DNA of 64,000 nt, from the NCBI GenBank assembly GCA_050633625.1, contig JBOEGW010000011.1, forward strand, positions 248,001 to 312,000, in the 5' to 3' direction. The DNA comes from JBOEGW01 sp050633625 (GTDB lineage Bacteria; Pseudomonadota; Alphaproteobacteria; Rhodobacterales; Rhodobacteraceae). Below the pieces are notes generated by a model. That model ran no database searches and was not told the DNA's origin. It was given only the letters and a program-made list of their open reading frames with translations. Position numbers and translations under genes: made by a program. Below are positions 1 through 8,649 of the stretch, piece by piece; positions within the stretch are counted from its first letter, which is position 1, and every line of letters begins with the position of its first letter.

Positions 1-1
1 C

Positions 2-907
2 ATCGAGATCGCGCGAGGGGGCGCTGGGGATGATGACCTGTTTGGAAATGATGCAGGCAACATCCTGTATGGCGGAAACGGCTGGGACGTGATCACCGGG
101 GGCGCGGGCGACGACGAAATCCATGGCGGAAACGGTGCCGACACGATCTACATGGGCGCCGGGGACGACATTTTCCACGACAACACCCAAGGCACTGTTG
201 CAGGCAAAGACCTCGTTTATGGCGGTGAGGGCAACGACACGTTCAACGGCGGTTGGGGTGACGATACCTTCTATGGTGGCACCGGCGATGATACGATTTA
301 TGGCGACCACGCGTTTGACTATATTGATGCCGGTGAAGGCAACGATACCGTGTTTGGCGGCACCGGTATGGACGAAGTTTACCTTGGCAGCGGCGACGAC
401 ACATTCACCGACGAGAAGCAATTTGGTTGGCGTGCAGAAGACATCGTTGATGGCGGCGACGGCAACGACACAATTATTGGCTACGGCGGCGAAGACAAAC
501 TCAACGGCGGAAGTGGCGACGACGATATTATCGGTGGCGCTGGCGCTGATACGATACGTGGCGGCACAGGCAACGACACGTTGCGCGGGAGCTGGCACGA
601 CGACATGATTTACGGCGAGGAAGGGGACGATATCCTCACTGGCGGCTACCAGGCGGACACCTTTTTCTTTGAGTTTGACGGCGGGAACGACACAATTACC
701 GACCTTTTGGCAAGCGATGGAGACATGTTGTTGATCCACTCCGGCATCGTGCCGGACATTGAGGAATTCCTCAGCGATGGCTCAGCGACAGTCACAACAG
801 AGGGCGTCGTTTTGGATCTTGGCGACAACGGCTCGATCACGATTTCCAATCTCGATAGCCTGGACGGGCTTGCGGATGTCGTGGGCACCTTCGATGAAGT
901 GATCTAG
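2..907 (+). CDS. RTX calcium-binding exoprotein, C-terminal part (cut by window edge)
   Basis: The frame is open from the first bases, so the gene begins outside the window and only about 301 C-terminal residues are seen. They consist of tandem glycine/aspartate nonapeptides of the GGxGxDxLx type (for example GGEGNDTFNGG and GGTGNDTLRGS), the hallmark of RTX proteins. These fold as a calcium-bound parallel beta-roll after type I secretion. The last 80 residues (from about GGYQADTFFFEFDGGNDTITD) leave the repeats and end in a hydrophobic and acidic tail, as secretion signals of this family do. What the missing N-terminus does, for example protease, adhesin or lipase, cannot be said. The TAG stop shares the palindrome CTAG with the stop of the convergent RTX gene. 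Confidence 0.9.
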   Translation: MEIARGGAGDDDLFGNDAGNILYGGNGWDVITGGAGDDEIHGGNGADTIYMGAGDDIFHDNTQGTVAGKDLVYGGEGNDTFNGGWGDDTFYGGTGDDTIYGDHAFDYIDAGEGNDTVFGGTGMDEVYLGSGDDTFTDEKQFGWRAEDIVDGGDGNDTIIGYGGEDKLNGGSGDDDIIGGAGADTIRGGTGNDTLRGSWHDDMIYGEEGDDILTGGYQADTFFFEFDGGNDTITDLLASDGDMLLIHSGIVPDIEEFLSDGSATVTTEGVVLDLGDNGSITISNLDSLDGLADVVGTFDEVI

Positions 908-3900
908 ACGAACTGAATATCGTCAATCGTGAAGTTGGCTGGCGATACATCGTCCAGTTTTGCAAAGCTTGTGCCCCAGGTGATCTCTAGACCTGTGCCT
1001 TTGGCAGCTATCGACACATCTGCTCGGTCGATGCCTTCAAACACGATGCTGTCTTGATCAATGTCAAAATCCTTCACCCAATTCTGATCACAATCGCCGC
1101 GGAACAAAAAGACGTCCTCTCCGAAGCCTCCATACAGCTCGTCACCACCTCGTTCACCGATCAACACATCATTGCCGTCACCTCCGCGCAGAGTGTCCCA
1201 GCCAAACCCACCGTTAAGCCAATCATTCCCTACGCCGCCTTCCAGACTGTCGCTGCCCGCCTGTCCAAACAAGGCATCCCGCCCGTTCCCGCCATACAGG
1301 GTGTCATTGCCGTCATTCCCCCGCAAACGGTCATTACCATCATTCCCATAGAGCATGTCATCCCCGTCCCAGCCGATCACGCGATCATTGCCATCGCCGC
1401 CTTCGACGCGATCATTGCCAAGACCACCGTTGACAATATCATTCCCTCCGTCCCCTCGAACCAGATCATCACCCGGGCCGCCCAAAAGACGGTCGTTTCC
1501 AGCGCCACCATTGAGCGTGTCCGAGTCAAATCCACCAAAACACTCATCCGCCCCATCGTTCCCATTCACGATGTCTTCGCCGTCATAGCCGGCAATAAAA
1601 TCGTCTCCCGCTTCCCCATGAAGTTGGTCATTGCCTTCCATTCCATAAATCCGATCATCCCCGGAGCCTCCATAGACAACGTCATTTCCGACGTTCGCCC
1701 CAATGAAGTCATCGCCGGAATGACCGTACAAAATGTCGTTCCCGGCATTCCCGCGCAGCTCATCTTTTCCGGTGCCACCAAAGAGACTATCGTTGCCTAA
1801 TTCGCCGTTCAGGTAGTCATTTCCATCGCCGCCGCGCAGCGCGTCATTCCCCTCGCCGCCATACAATTTGTCCTGACCTTCATCGCCGTACAGCGAGTCA
1901 TTGCCGGATTCGCCATAAAGCCTGTCGTTGCCAAAACCGCCCTTGAGAACATCATTCCCGGCTTCACCATGCACCACGTCATTGCCGCTCAGACTCCCTA
2001 TGTCGGACTCATCAAACGTGTCCGCCCCTTTTCCGAGCCAGACTGAATCATTCCCCCAGCCACCGGATACAAAGTCGTCTCCATCGCCCGAGCGGATACT
2101 GTCCTCTCCTTCGCCGCCAAGCACATGATCATGCCCTTTACCGGTTTCGATTTCATCGTTGCCAGCGCCGCCATCCACAAAGTCGCCGTCGCCTACTCCG
2201 CTGGTTCCATCATCAAAGTATTTATCATTCCCCTCTTGGAGAAAGACCGTGTTGATTCCTTCCCCTCCACGGATTTCGTCGTTGCCCGCCCCCGCATACA
2301 CCTCGTCATTTCCGCCCCCGAGGTAGATGAATTCGCCGTTGGTTCCGCCGTACAGAACATCGTTACCATCGGACCCAGCCAGATCGTACTTGGCATCATC
2401 AGGAAAGGTGAATTTCGAGAGATCAACAGTTCGGTTCGCGCCCAAAATGACCGAAGCACGTACCAAATCAGTGTTGAGCGGCGTCAAGTCCGGCGATCTC
2501 AGAATGATCTTGGTGTCGCGCCAAATGATCTCTGCACCAACGGCAACGGCATTGATCGTAAGACTGGCCGGGTCGTAGAAGAACGGCAGCGAGCTTAAAT
2601 CCAGCTGATCCACCCCCACTTCGAAATCTGTAATGACATCGTCCTGATCATCATCACGAAACACGAAAATATCAGCACCCGATCCCCCAGTGAGAATGTC
2701 TTTCCCACCACCATCCACAATGATGTCGTCGCCCGATTTCCCGTCCAAACGATCAATACCAGCGCCACCAATAAGGATGTCGTCTTGGGCTGTTCCGTCG
2801 AGGTCTTCGCCGCCGGTTGCTGCCACTTTCTGCGCGCCAAAACCACTGACATCAAGCGAAAGATCGGTCACACCCGCCACGTTTTCTGCGGCGACAAAAA
2901 TCCGCAATTCCTGGCCAAATGCCATCGCTTCAATCGCCAAAACATTGTCTAATCCGGCGGTATTCGTATTTTCATAGGAATACTGATTGACCAGAACATG
3001 ACTGAGCTGCAACTGGCCGCCCGGTAGAAGCTGAAACACCGACAAACCATCGTCGCCACCACCGGCAATGACAAAGACCCGATCCCCAACCGTGACGGTT
3101 TCGATATCTTGAACATTGCCAAACCGGGTGTCTCTTGTGTCCAACACATGATCCATGACGGTCAGATCACCCGCCGCCCCGACATTAAAGACCGTCAACG
3201 CGCCACTGGTGTCTGTGCCCGATGCGACAATCGCGTAGGTCTTCCCGTCAACGCTCGTGACCTCGATTTCGGTGGGCACCATGATGCCAACACCATCTTC
3301 CGGGCCGCTTGTGTCTGCCAGTGTTGGCCCCGCAAAGGCGAGTCTGTAGCTCGCGATTCCATATCCACTCGCATCTGCCGCAAGAAGAATGTCGCTTCCA
3401 GTGCCATCAACAACAGCGAGGGCACTTACATGGGCCAGATAGGTACTGTCGCTGTCGGGGACATAGACGGGAGAACTCAACCCACTTGTCGTCCAACTGA
3501 ACAGAGTCATGCCGCCTTTGTCATCCGCAATTGCCAACCCACCATCGGGCAGCGTCACTAAGGATATGGGGGTGTCATCATTGCTCGGGTAAGCGTTCAC
3601 CGGATCAATGCTGAAAATATCGCCCTCTGCCGTGACTTCATATCCCGCTAGCCGCGTCTCGGAATTTTGGCCAATAAGAGCGAGAAAGTCACCGTTAGGG
3701 GCCTGCGTGACAAGGAGCGTCCCGTTGATCCACGTGGCCCAGTTCGGGTCAAAAATCACATTGTCATTCGCAGCGATAGGCCCACTATCGGCAACGGAAA
3801 AACTCGTCAGCCCGCCGTGCGCGCCGCTCGTCGCGAACAAGGAAACAGACCCGCCAGAAACTATGAGATCGAGATCGGAGATCCCATGATCCAAAACGTC

Positions 3901-3942
3901 TATGCCGGTTAAGACTCGTTCGTTGAATTGAATATTTGCCAT
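904..3942 (-). CDS. RTX exoprotein with N-terminal beta-propeller-like region
   Basis: About 1012 residues. Residues 1-370 hold repeating beta-rich segments with motifs such as GGLAIADDKGGMTLFSW and GGGDDGLSVFQLLPGG, resembling lactonase/YVTN-type propeller blades. From about 378 come RTX nonapeptides, interrupted near 425-520 by a non-repeat stretch (DVITDFEVGVDQLDL), then roughly 45 more repeats to about 940. The C-terminal cap (DVFLFRGDCDQNWVKDFD...) resembles the serralysin-type secretion end. It is expected to be a type I-secreted, calcium-folded surface or extracellular protein; no catalytic motif is seen. I chose the ATG at 3942 (MANIQFNERVL) over the GTG at 3954 because a GGTGGGA ribosome site lies just before it. 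No type I ABC exporter is in the window. Confidence 0.88.
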   Translation of the reverse strand: MANIQFNERVLTGIDVLDHGISDLDLIVSGGSVSLFATSGAHGGLTSFSVADSGPIAANDNVIFDPNWATWINGTLLVTQAPNGDFLALIGQNSETRLAGYEVTAEGDIFSIDPVNAYPSNDDTPISLVTLPDGGLAIADDKGGMTLFSWTTSGLSSPVYVPDSDSTYLAHVSALAVVDGTGSDILLAADASGYGIASYRLAFAGPTLADTSGPEDGVGIMVPTEIEVTSVDGKTYAIVASGTDTSGALTVFNVGAAGDLTVMDHVLDTRDTRFGNVQDIETVTVGDRVFVIAGGGDDGLSVFQLLPGGQLQLSHVLVNQYSYENTNTAGLDNVLAIEAMAFGQELRIFVAAENVAGVTDLSLDVSGFGAQKVAATGGEDLDGTAQDDILIGGAGIDRLDGKSGDDIIVDGGGKDILTGGSGADIFVFRDDDQDDVITDFEVGVDQLDLSSLPFFYDPASLTINAVAVGAEIIWRDTKIILRSPDLTPLNTDLVRASVILGANRTVDLSKFTFPDDAKYDLAGSDGNDVLYGGTNGEFIYLGGGNDEVYAGAGNDEIRGGEGINTVFLQEGNDKYFDDGTSGVGDGDFVDGGAGNDEIETGKGHDHVLGGEGEDSIRSGDGDDFVSGGWGNDSVWLGKGADTFDESDIGSLSGNDVVHGEAGNDVLKGGFGNDRLYGESGNDSLYGDEGQDKLYGGEGNDALRGGDGNDYLNGELGNDSLFGGTGKDELRGNAGNDILYGHSGDDFIGANVGNDVVYGGSGDDRIYGMEGNDQLHGEAGDDFIAGYDGEDIVNGNDGADECFGGFDSDTLNGGAGNDRLLGGPGDDLVRGDGGNDIVNGGLGNDRVEGGDGNDRVIGWDGDDMLYGNDGNDRLRGNDGNDTLYGGNGRDALFGQAGSDSLEGGVGNDWLNGGFGWDTLRGGDGNDVLIGERGGDELYGGFGEDVFLFRGDCDQNWVKDFDIDQDSIVFEGIDRADVSIAAKGTGLEITWGTSFAKLDDVSPANFTIDDIQFV

Positions 3943-4103
3943 AGATCCCACCACAAGTTCTGTGAGTAGGAAGATGGCTTTGGGATGTGTTTTTGGTCCG
4001 GACGAAAATGTGGCACGGAGGCGGAGATCGTCTCAAATGTTATGCCAAGTGTATTTTTTGCGGTTTTACTAAAGATTGGAACACTTGCTCAAAGTATTGA
4101 TAT

Positions 4104-4757
4104 TTATCTCATATTTCTGTTGTGCACATCAATTGCATCATCAATATCGTCGAAAAACTCGATTTTCCCGTCGTTCAACACCACGCCAGCATCGCAGAAT
4201 TCGCGCAACTCTTGCATGTTGTGACTCACCATGATCGCGCTCGCCGTTGCAACCCGATCCTGAAAAACAGCCCGACTTTTGCGCCGAAAAGACGCATCAC
4301 CAACGGCCGTCACCTCATCCACCAAATACGTGTCAAAGCGGATCCCCATAGCGGCACCAAAAGCAACTCGCGAGCGCATCCCCGAAGAATAGGTCCGAAA
4401 CGGCATGTAGAAATGTTCACCGATGTTGGCGAAATGAGAGGCAAACTCGACAAGGGCCTCGGTATCAACGCCGTAAATGCGCGCAACAAACCGGACGTTT
4501 TGTGCACCGCTCAACTCAGCATGAAACGCAGTCGACAGCCCAACAGGCCAAGAAATTGTCCCGTCACTTACGATTTGCCCGTTGTCAGGCGCCATCGTCC
4601 CCGCAATGAGCTGCAACAGGGTGGATTTGCCCGCCCCATTGCGCCCAAGCAGCGCCAGCGACCGCCCGCTTGGAAGCTCAAGGTTCAGGTTGTCCACGAC
4701 GACTTTGCGCCGCCCGTTGACCCAAAAACTCTTGGTCAAGTTTTCGAAACGGATCAT
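4104..4757 (-). CDS. kpsT: Capsule polysaccharide ABC exporter ATPase (KpsT-like)
   Basis: 217 residues, usual for KpsT. The Walker A motif GRNGAGKST sits at about 38-46, the ABC signature is the degenerate YSSGMRSRVAFGAAM, and Walker B is YLVDEVTAVGD, followed by the switch histidine in VSHNMQEL. It energises export of group 2-type capsule or another lipid-linked polysaccharide from the cytoplasm. It starts 9 bp after the kpsE stop, with an AAGGGGAAG ribosome site lying in the kpsE end, so the two are co-transcribed. The partner permease kpsM is on the other strand 1.4 kb away. Confidence 0.93.
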   Translation of the reverse strand: MIRFENLTKSFWVNGRRKVVVDNLNLELPSGRSLALLGRNGAGKSTLLQLIAGTMAPDNGQIVSDGTISWPVGLSTAFHAELSGAQNVRFVARIYGVDTEALVEFASHFANIGEHFYMPFRTYSSGMRSRVAFGAAMGIRFDTYLVDEVTAVGDASFRRKSRAVFQDRVATASAIMVSHNMQELREFCDAGVVLNDGKIEFFDDIDDAIDVHNRNMR

Positions 4758-4766
4758 GACTTCCCC

Positions 4767-6053
4767 TTAGCGACGATCTCGTACCGAATAGTAGATCAGT
4801 GCGATAATGGCCCAGGCCAAACTGAGGAACAGCGCAGTAAGCCCGAATACCTCCCAACGTCTTGGGTACTCCGCGCTTTCCGGTAAGGTTGGCTCGACAT
4901 AAGTGGCGAGGTAGCGCGTTTGCCGCACGGCGTTCGACTTGGCGATATCAAGAGCTGTCAGGGCCGCACGATATGTTTCTTCGGCAAACTGGCGATCCAC
5001 CGCCAAGCTTTCGTATTCCGCGATGAGGGCCGGATATCCTTCAACCCCTTCATAACTCTCGGACGACCCCAAGTTCGCCCGCTCCTCCGCAATACGGGCG
5101 CGAATGACGTCAATGCGCCTTTGCGCTTGAATTGTCCGAGGGTCTTCTGCGTTCGCGAATTCTGCCAATAGGTCAAAGTCAATCAGGGCTTGGGCGAGCT
5201 GTTGCTGCAACCCGTTTTGCACCCCAAGGCGCGCTTCAAGATCACTTTCCGGGTCAACGATTTGGGTGCGTGTTCGAAACTTGATCATCGCTTCGCGCGA
5301 GTCCTTCAGACGGACAACGGCAGCCTCCAAATCCGCTTCGGCGTATTTAAGCGTGTCTTGCCGAGATTGCTCGTTGAGCGCATTCACCAAGGCCTGACTT
5401 TCGGCCATCAATGCATTCGCGATAGACCGTGCAAACTCCCCGTCAAACGCCAGAACACGAAGCTCCAGAAGGCCAGTGTTGGAGTCAAATGACACGCGCA
5501 CGATGCGCGGCCAGAAATCATGAAGGTCTTCGATGGTGCCGCCCGGCCGCAGCGAGAACAACGGATCTTGCTCCCAATTTTGCGTGTAATGCGCCCAAAG
5601 GTCGAGCTGATCATCTATGCTTTTCACAAGCCCTTGGCTTTGAATGAACTCATAAATGATGTCGCTATCGGATGCGCCGCCAGATGCACCGGCAAACTGG
5701 GCCAATCCACCTATAATGGTGGCGCTGCTCGCATCATCCTCCTGGCGCACCGTGAAGCCAACGGTGGAGGCGAATTGATCAACAGCCCGCCCATTCAAAT
5801 ATAGGCCGAAAATCAAAAGCGGCAGCAAAACGCCGATCACAAACCCGAGGATCAAGCCCCAATGCCGCTTTTGCATCGTGGCGTTTTGCGCAATAGGACG
5901 AACTACGATTTTTGGGGCTGGATTGTTCTTCTTGGGCTTTTTGTCAGCAGCACCGGCGGAATTTGCCTTGGGTCCGGCCGCGCCTTTTGAGCCGGGTTTG
6001 CTATCCGGTTTCGGCGCTGGCTTTCCTTTATTGGGGGTCGGGGAGGTGTTCAA
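4767..6053 (-). CDS. kpsE: Capsule export inner-membrane/periplasmic adaptor (KpsE-like)
   Basis: About 428 residues. A basic, Pro/Lys/Ala-rich cytoplasmic tail of about 65 residues precedes TM1 (HWGLILGFVIGVLLPLLIFG), a long periplasmic coiled-coil region (about 190-360) and TM2 near the C-terminus (VFGLTALFLSLAWAIIALIYY). This is the layout of the polysaccharide co-polymerase/KpsE family, which links the ABC exporter to the outer-membrane channel. The frame continues upstream to 6188, but that extension overlaps the divergent kpsM start and has no family character. I place the start at a TTG (LNTSPTPNK) with AAAGGGA seven bases before it. The outer-membrane KpsD/Wza partner is not in the window. 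Confidence 0.85.
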   Translation of the reverse strand: MNTSPTPNKGKPAPKPDSKPGSKGAAGPKANSAGAADKKPKKNNPAPKIVVRPIAQNATMQKRHWGLILGFVIGVLLPLLIFGLYLNGRAVDQFASTVGFTVRQEDDASSATIIGGLAQFAGASGGASDSDIIYEFIQSQGLVKSIDDQLDLWAHYTQNWEQDPLFSLRPGGTIEDLHDFWPRIVRVSFDSNTGLLELRVLAFDGEFARSIANALMAESQALVNALNEQSRQDTLKYAEADLEAAVVRLKDSREAMIKFRTRTQIVDPESDLEARLGVQNGLQQQLAQALIDFDLLAEFANAEDPRTIQAQRRIDVIRARIAEERANLGSSESYEGVEGYPALIAEYESLAVDRQFAEETYRAALTALDIAKSNAVRQTRYLATYVEPTLPESAEYPRRWEVFGLTALFLSLAWAIIALIYYSVRDRR

Positions 6054-6077
6054 TAGACAATCCCTTTGCAAACAGGT

Positions 6078-6106
6078 TTGATGTTTTTCAATTGCTTCTA
6101 CATAAT
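6078..6106 (+). promoter_or_regulatory. Candidate sigma-70 promoter for kpsM
   Basis: TTGATG at 6078-6083 and CATAAT at 6101-6106 are separated by exactly 17 bases, which would start transcription near 6113 and leave about 27 bases before the kpsM start. It lies inside the 86-bp gap between the divergent kpsE and kpsM. The call rests on hexamer match and spacing only. Confidence 0.4.
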
Positions 6107-6139
6107 GTAACACCGCAAGGCCAGCCAGTTGGAAAGCCG

Positions 6140-6973
6140 ATGACGATGAATGCGCAGGAAGACACTCAGTTCGCGCCCCCCTTGACACCGCGAAGCCGAA
6201 GCAAGGTCACCTTCTCTACCGGTCGGACGATTCTAGCGCTTATGCTTCGTGAAATGGCAACGCGTTTTGGTAGCTCCCCGGGCGGCTACCTTTGGGCGCT
6301 CGTGCAACCCATGGGATGGATCGTCATCTTGGCGGTGGCCTTTGGCCTCGTGGCAAGAGCACCATCATTGGGAAACAGTTTTATTTTGTTTTACGCGACT
6401 GGTTTCTTGCCTTTCAATATTTACAACTCAGTGCAACCTACAGTGATGAGGTCGCTGAACTTCTCCAAACCTCTCTTGAAGTATCCTGCTGTCACTTGGA
6501 TCGACGCGATACTGGCTCGGTTCTTACTCAATACTTTGACCGAGACACTTGTTTTTTTCCTGCTCATTTTTTTGATCAGAGCCGTTGTCGGGATTAACAC
6601 ACCCGTAGATTTTCTGCTCTTGTTGCAGTCAATTGGCCTTGCCGCGGCGCTCGGTCTGAGTGTCGGAACCCTGACCTGTTTCTTGCTGTTGCGGCTACCT
6701 GTGTTCGGTCAAATCTGGCCAATTTTGATGCGGCCATTGTTCCTGATTTCAGGGGTGTTGTTCATGTATGAAGACCTGCCGCGCGTCGCTCAGGATGTCC
6801 TGATTTGGAACCCATTGATGCACATCACATCAATCGCTCGCGCCGGCATGTACCCGACCTATTCGGCGCATTTCGTATCATATCCATTCATCATTGCCTG
6901 TTCGCTGATCCCTCTCTTTTTTGGCCTCCTTTTGCTACGCAAACACAGCCGAGAATTGCTCACCAAGAACTAG
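6140..6973 (+). CDS. kpsM: Capsule polysaccharide ABC exporter permease (KpsM-like)
   Basis: About 277 residues with six predicted membrane segments, starting with WALVQPMGWIVILAVAFGLV and ending with FIIACSLIPLFFGLLLL, followed by a short basic tail. This matches ABC-2 type permeases of the KpsM family, which form the channel energised by KpsT. The frame is open from 5912, but that part reads antisense through kpsE and is rejected. ATG 6140 has GGA six bases before it; ATG 6146 is an alternative. It is transcribed away from kpsE-kpsT, unlike the usual single kpsMTE operon. Its TAG stop overlaps the stop of the convergent metF-like gene at CTAG. Confidence 0.9.
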   Translation: MTMNAQEDTQFAPPLTPRSRSKVTFSTGRTILALMLREMATRFGSSPGGYLWALVQPMGWIVILAVAFGLVARAPSLGNSFILFYATGFLPFNIYNSVQPTVMRSLNFSKPLLKYPAVTWIDAILARFLLNTLTETLVFFLLIFLIRAVVGINTPVDFLLLLQSIGLAAALGLSVGTLTCFLLLRLPVFGQIWPILMRPLFLISGVLFMYEDLPRVAQDVLIWNPLMHITSIARAGMYPTYSAHFVSYPFIIACSLIPLFFGLLLLRKHSRELLTKN

Positions 6974-7863
6974 GCAACCGTCCGCGACGACGCGCCGTTC
7001 TGAATCAGAGACGCGCTTTTGGCGATCCCTCCTAGGGGAAACAAATGAAGGGCAGAAATGGCCGAATTTGGTGTGCTGTTAATATAGGTCGCGAGTTGAG
7101 AGACCATTTCGGTGGGTTCATGAGGGCGCACCAATTGAGAGATGTCCTTGGCTCTGGATTTGAGCACTTTGAGAGAGGGGCCAACACCGCAGGCGATCGC
7201 ATATTTGATGAGGGTTTGCAATTTGGCCGGACCCGCGATGCCAGCATGAATCGGAAGATTGACTCCGAGGTGTTGCAACCGTTCTGCCCATGAAATGAGG
7301 GGGGCGGCATCGAAAACGAACTGTGTGACAATCGCCATATCAACAGAAGATTGATGTGCGAAGGCGGCCTTCCAACGCAGCGCCTCATCGGTGATCACTG
7401 TCTTACCGTCCGACTCAATGTCACGATTGCCTTCTGGGTGGCCAGCAATATGTAAGCGACCAAACCCGTGATCCGTAAACACGCCTGTTTCGAGCAGCTG
7501 TATTGCGCTTTCAAACGGCCCATTTGGAACCACAGGCGCACCACCTAGGACGAGCGCTGAGGACACGCCGACATCACGGTAGCGCTTTACCCAGTCCAAA
7601 AGTGCTTTGTCACTGGGAATTACGCGGGCGGGAATATGCGGCATAACCTCAAATCCTTGCGCCCCAAGCCGCTTTGCTAGGGCCACCATATCTTCAATGG
7701 CCGTCCCATCAATATGGGCGATGTAAATACGGGTCGATTTAGGAAGTAGCGTGCGAAAATCAGCAATTTTTTCGGCCGTTCTGGGCATGACTTCAATTGA
7801 GGCCTGCCGCAAAAAGCTCTGCGCCGTGAGCGCCCGTTTTTCTCTTAGGTGAACAACGCTCAT
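6970..7863 (-). CDS. Methylenetetrahydrofolate reductase (MetF) family protein
   Basis: 297 residues with the order of MTHFR barrel motifs: SIEVMPRTAEKI (the family's S-E-x-F/M-P-P strand), HIDG, MPHIPAR, LVLGGAPV, RLHIAGHPEGN (compare AGYPEGH), TQFVFDA and PIHAGIAG. MetF enzymes use FAD and NAD(P)H to make 5-methyl-tetrahydrofolate. This copy departs from canonical MetF in several motif positions (MP for FPP, HPEGN for YPEGH), so it may be one of the divergent copies used in demethylation or one-carbon pathways rather than methionine synthesis. No methyltransferase neighbour is present to decide this. It starts with ATG. Confidence 0.8.
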   Translation of the reverse strand: MSVVHLREKRALTAQSFLRQASIEVMPRTAEKIADFRTLLPKSTRIYIAHIDGTAIEDMVALAKRLGAQGFEVMPHIPARVIPSDKALLDWVKRYRDVGVSSALVLGGAPVVPNGPFESAIQLLETGVFTDHGFGRLHIAGHPEGNRDIESDGKTVITDEALRWKAAFAHQSSVDMAIVTQFVFDAAPLISWAERLQHLGVNLPIHAGIAGPAKLQTLIKYAIACGVGPSLKVLKSRAKDISQLVRPHEPTEMVSQLATYINSTPNSAISALHLFPLGGIAKSASLIQNGASSRTVA

Positions 7864-7931
7864 GGACGCATACTCCGCTGATGGTTTCCCTTGAGTCTAG
7901 GCTCCGTCACGCGATGGCATGTGTAGAAATC

Positions 7932-7975
7932 GCCGTTTTTCGACGCATTTGCGTCAAGCGCCGGTCAAAAACGGC
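7932..7975. repeat. Nested inverted repeat at the 3' end of the hydrolase gene
   Basis: An outer 9-bp arm GCCGTTTTT (7932-7940) pairs with AAAAACGGC (7967-7975), and inside it GACGC-ATTT-GCGTC (7942-7955) forms a second hairpin. The structure spans the stop codon of the minus-strand alpha/beta hydrolase and lies before the metF-like start. No T-run follows on the minus strand, so it is not a standard intrinsic terminator. It could stabilise the transcript end or attenuate read-through. Confidence 0.4.
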
Positions 7976-8634
7976 TCCAAAACCCCACAAACGGCCCGAG
8001 GCTGCTCAATCGGCGCAAAATGCCCGGCGTCCTCAATCACCGTCAGGCGGGCATCTGGTAATTGCCGCGCCATTTCTTCGTGTTGCCCAAGCGGCGACCA
8101 TGCATCGTGGCGCCCGACAACGAGTAAAGTCGGGCAGTTGAGGGTCGAAAGATAAGCTGTTGCATCGGGACGATTGACGAGAGCCTGAATTTGTCGCGCG
8201 TGAAGATCCGCGTCACAGCGCAAGACCATGGCTTTAAGACCACGCATGAGCGCGGCGTTTTCCCTGTTTGGCGCATAGACCATCTGAGGAAGCCAGCGCT
8301 CCGCAAGCGCCTCCATCCCGTTATCATACGCGAAGCGAACAATGTCTTCGCGGCGCGCGGCTTCGCCCTTGGCTAAAGGGTGTGCGCCCGTGTCGAGCAA
8401 GGCCATCCGCTCAACGCGTTCAGGCGCAATGCGCGCGATTTCCATCGCGACACGCGCGCCCATCGAATGGCCAGCAATTCTGAGCGCGCCGGGGTGCGCC
8501 GCCAAACACTCATACGCCATGTCCGTGAGACTGTTTTGCGTTGTGAGGTCCGCAACGGCTGCGTCAAAACGTGATGTCAAAGGCTCCCAAACGAACCCAT
8601 CGCACAACAAACCCGGAATGAGTAAAACAGTCAC
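7954..8634 (-). CDS. Alpha/beta-fold hydrolase
   Basis: 226 residues with a complete catalytic triad: nucleophile Ser in GHSMGARVAM, Asp in GRHDAWSPLG and His in DAGHFAPIEQP. The N-terminal LLIPGLLCDGFVW carries the oxyanion-hole type motif. The substrate is not predictable. It begins with a GTG 15 bp downstream of the feruloyl-CoA synthase stop and is probably translated from the same message, so it may act on an aromatic ester or thioester in that pathway (inference). No signal peptide is seen; the protein is cytoplasmic. Confidence 0.85.
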   Translation of the reverse strand: MTVLLIPGLLCDGFVWEPLTSRFDAAVADLTTQNSLTDMAYECLAAHPGALRIAGHSMGARVAMEIARIAPERVERMALLDTGAHPLAKGEAARREDIVRFAYDNGMEALAERWLPQMVYAPNRENAALMRGLKAMVLRCDADLHARQIQALVNRPDATAYLSTLNCPTLLVVGRHDAWSPLGQHEEMARQLPDARLTVIEDAGHFAPIEQPRAVCGVLEPFLTGA

Positions 8635-8649
8635 AATTACGGCCTAACT

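Noticed and set aside
904..2400. Short-period DNA repeats resembling a repeat array
   Set aside because: The 27-bp period is the codon footprint of nonapeptides and the copies are degenerate; there are no spacers as in CRISPR.
1054..2598. Long open frames antisense to the minus-strand RTX gene
   Set aside because: They arise because the repeated GGxGxD codons avoid stops in other frames; their translations are low-complexity IPxxV repeats without ribosome sites.
6054..6188. N-terminal extension of kpsE
   Set aside because: It overlaps the kpsM start and promoter and has no family features; a TTG with a ribosome site gives the expected N-terminus.
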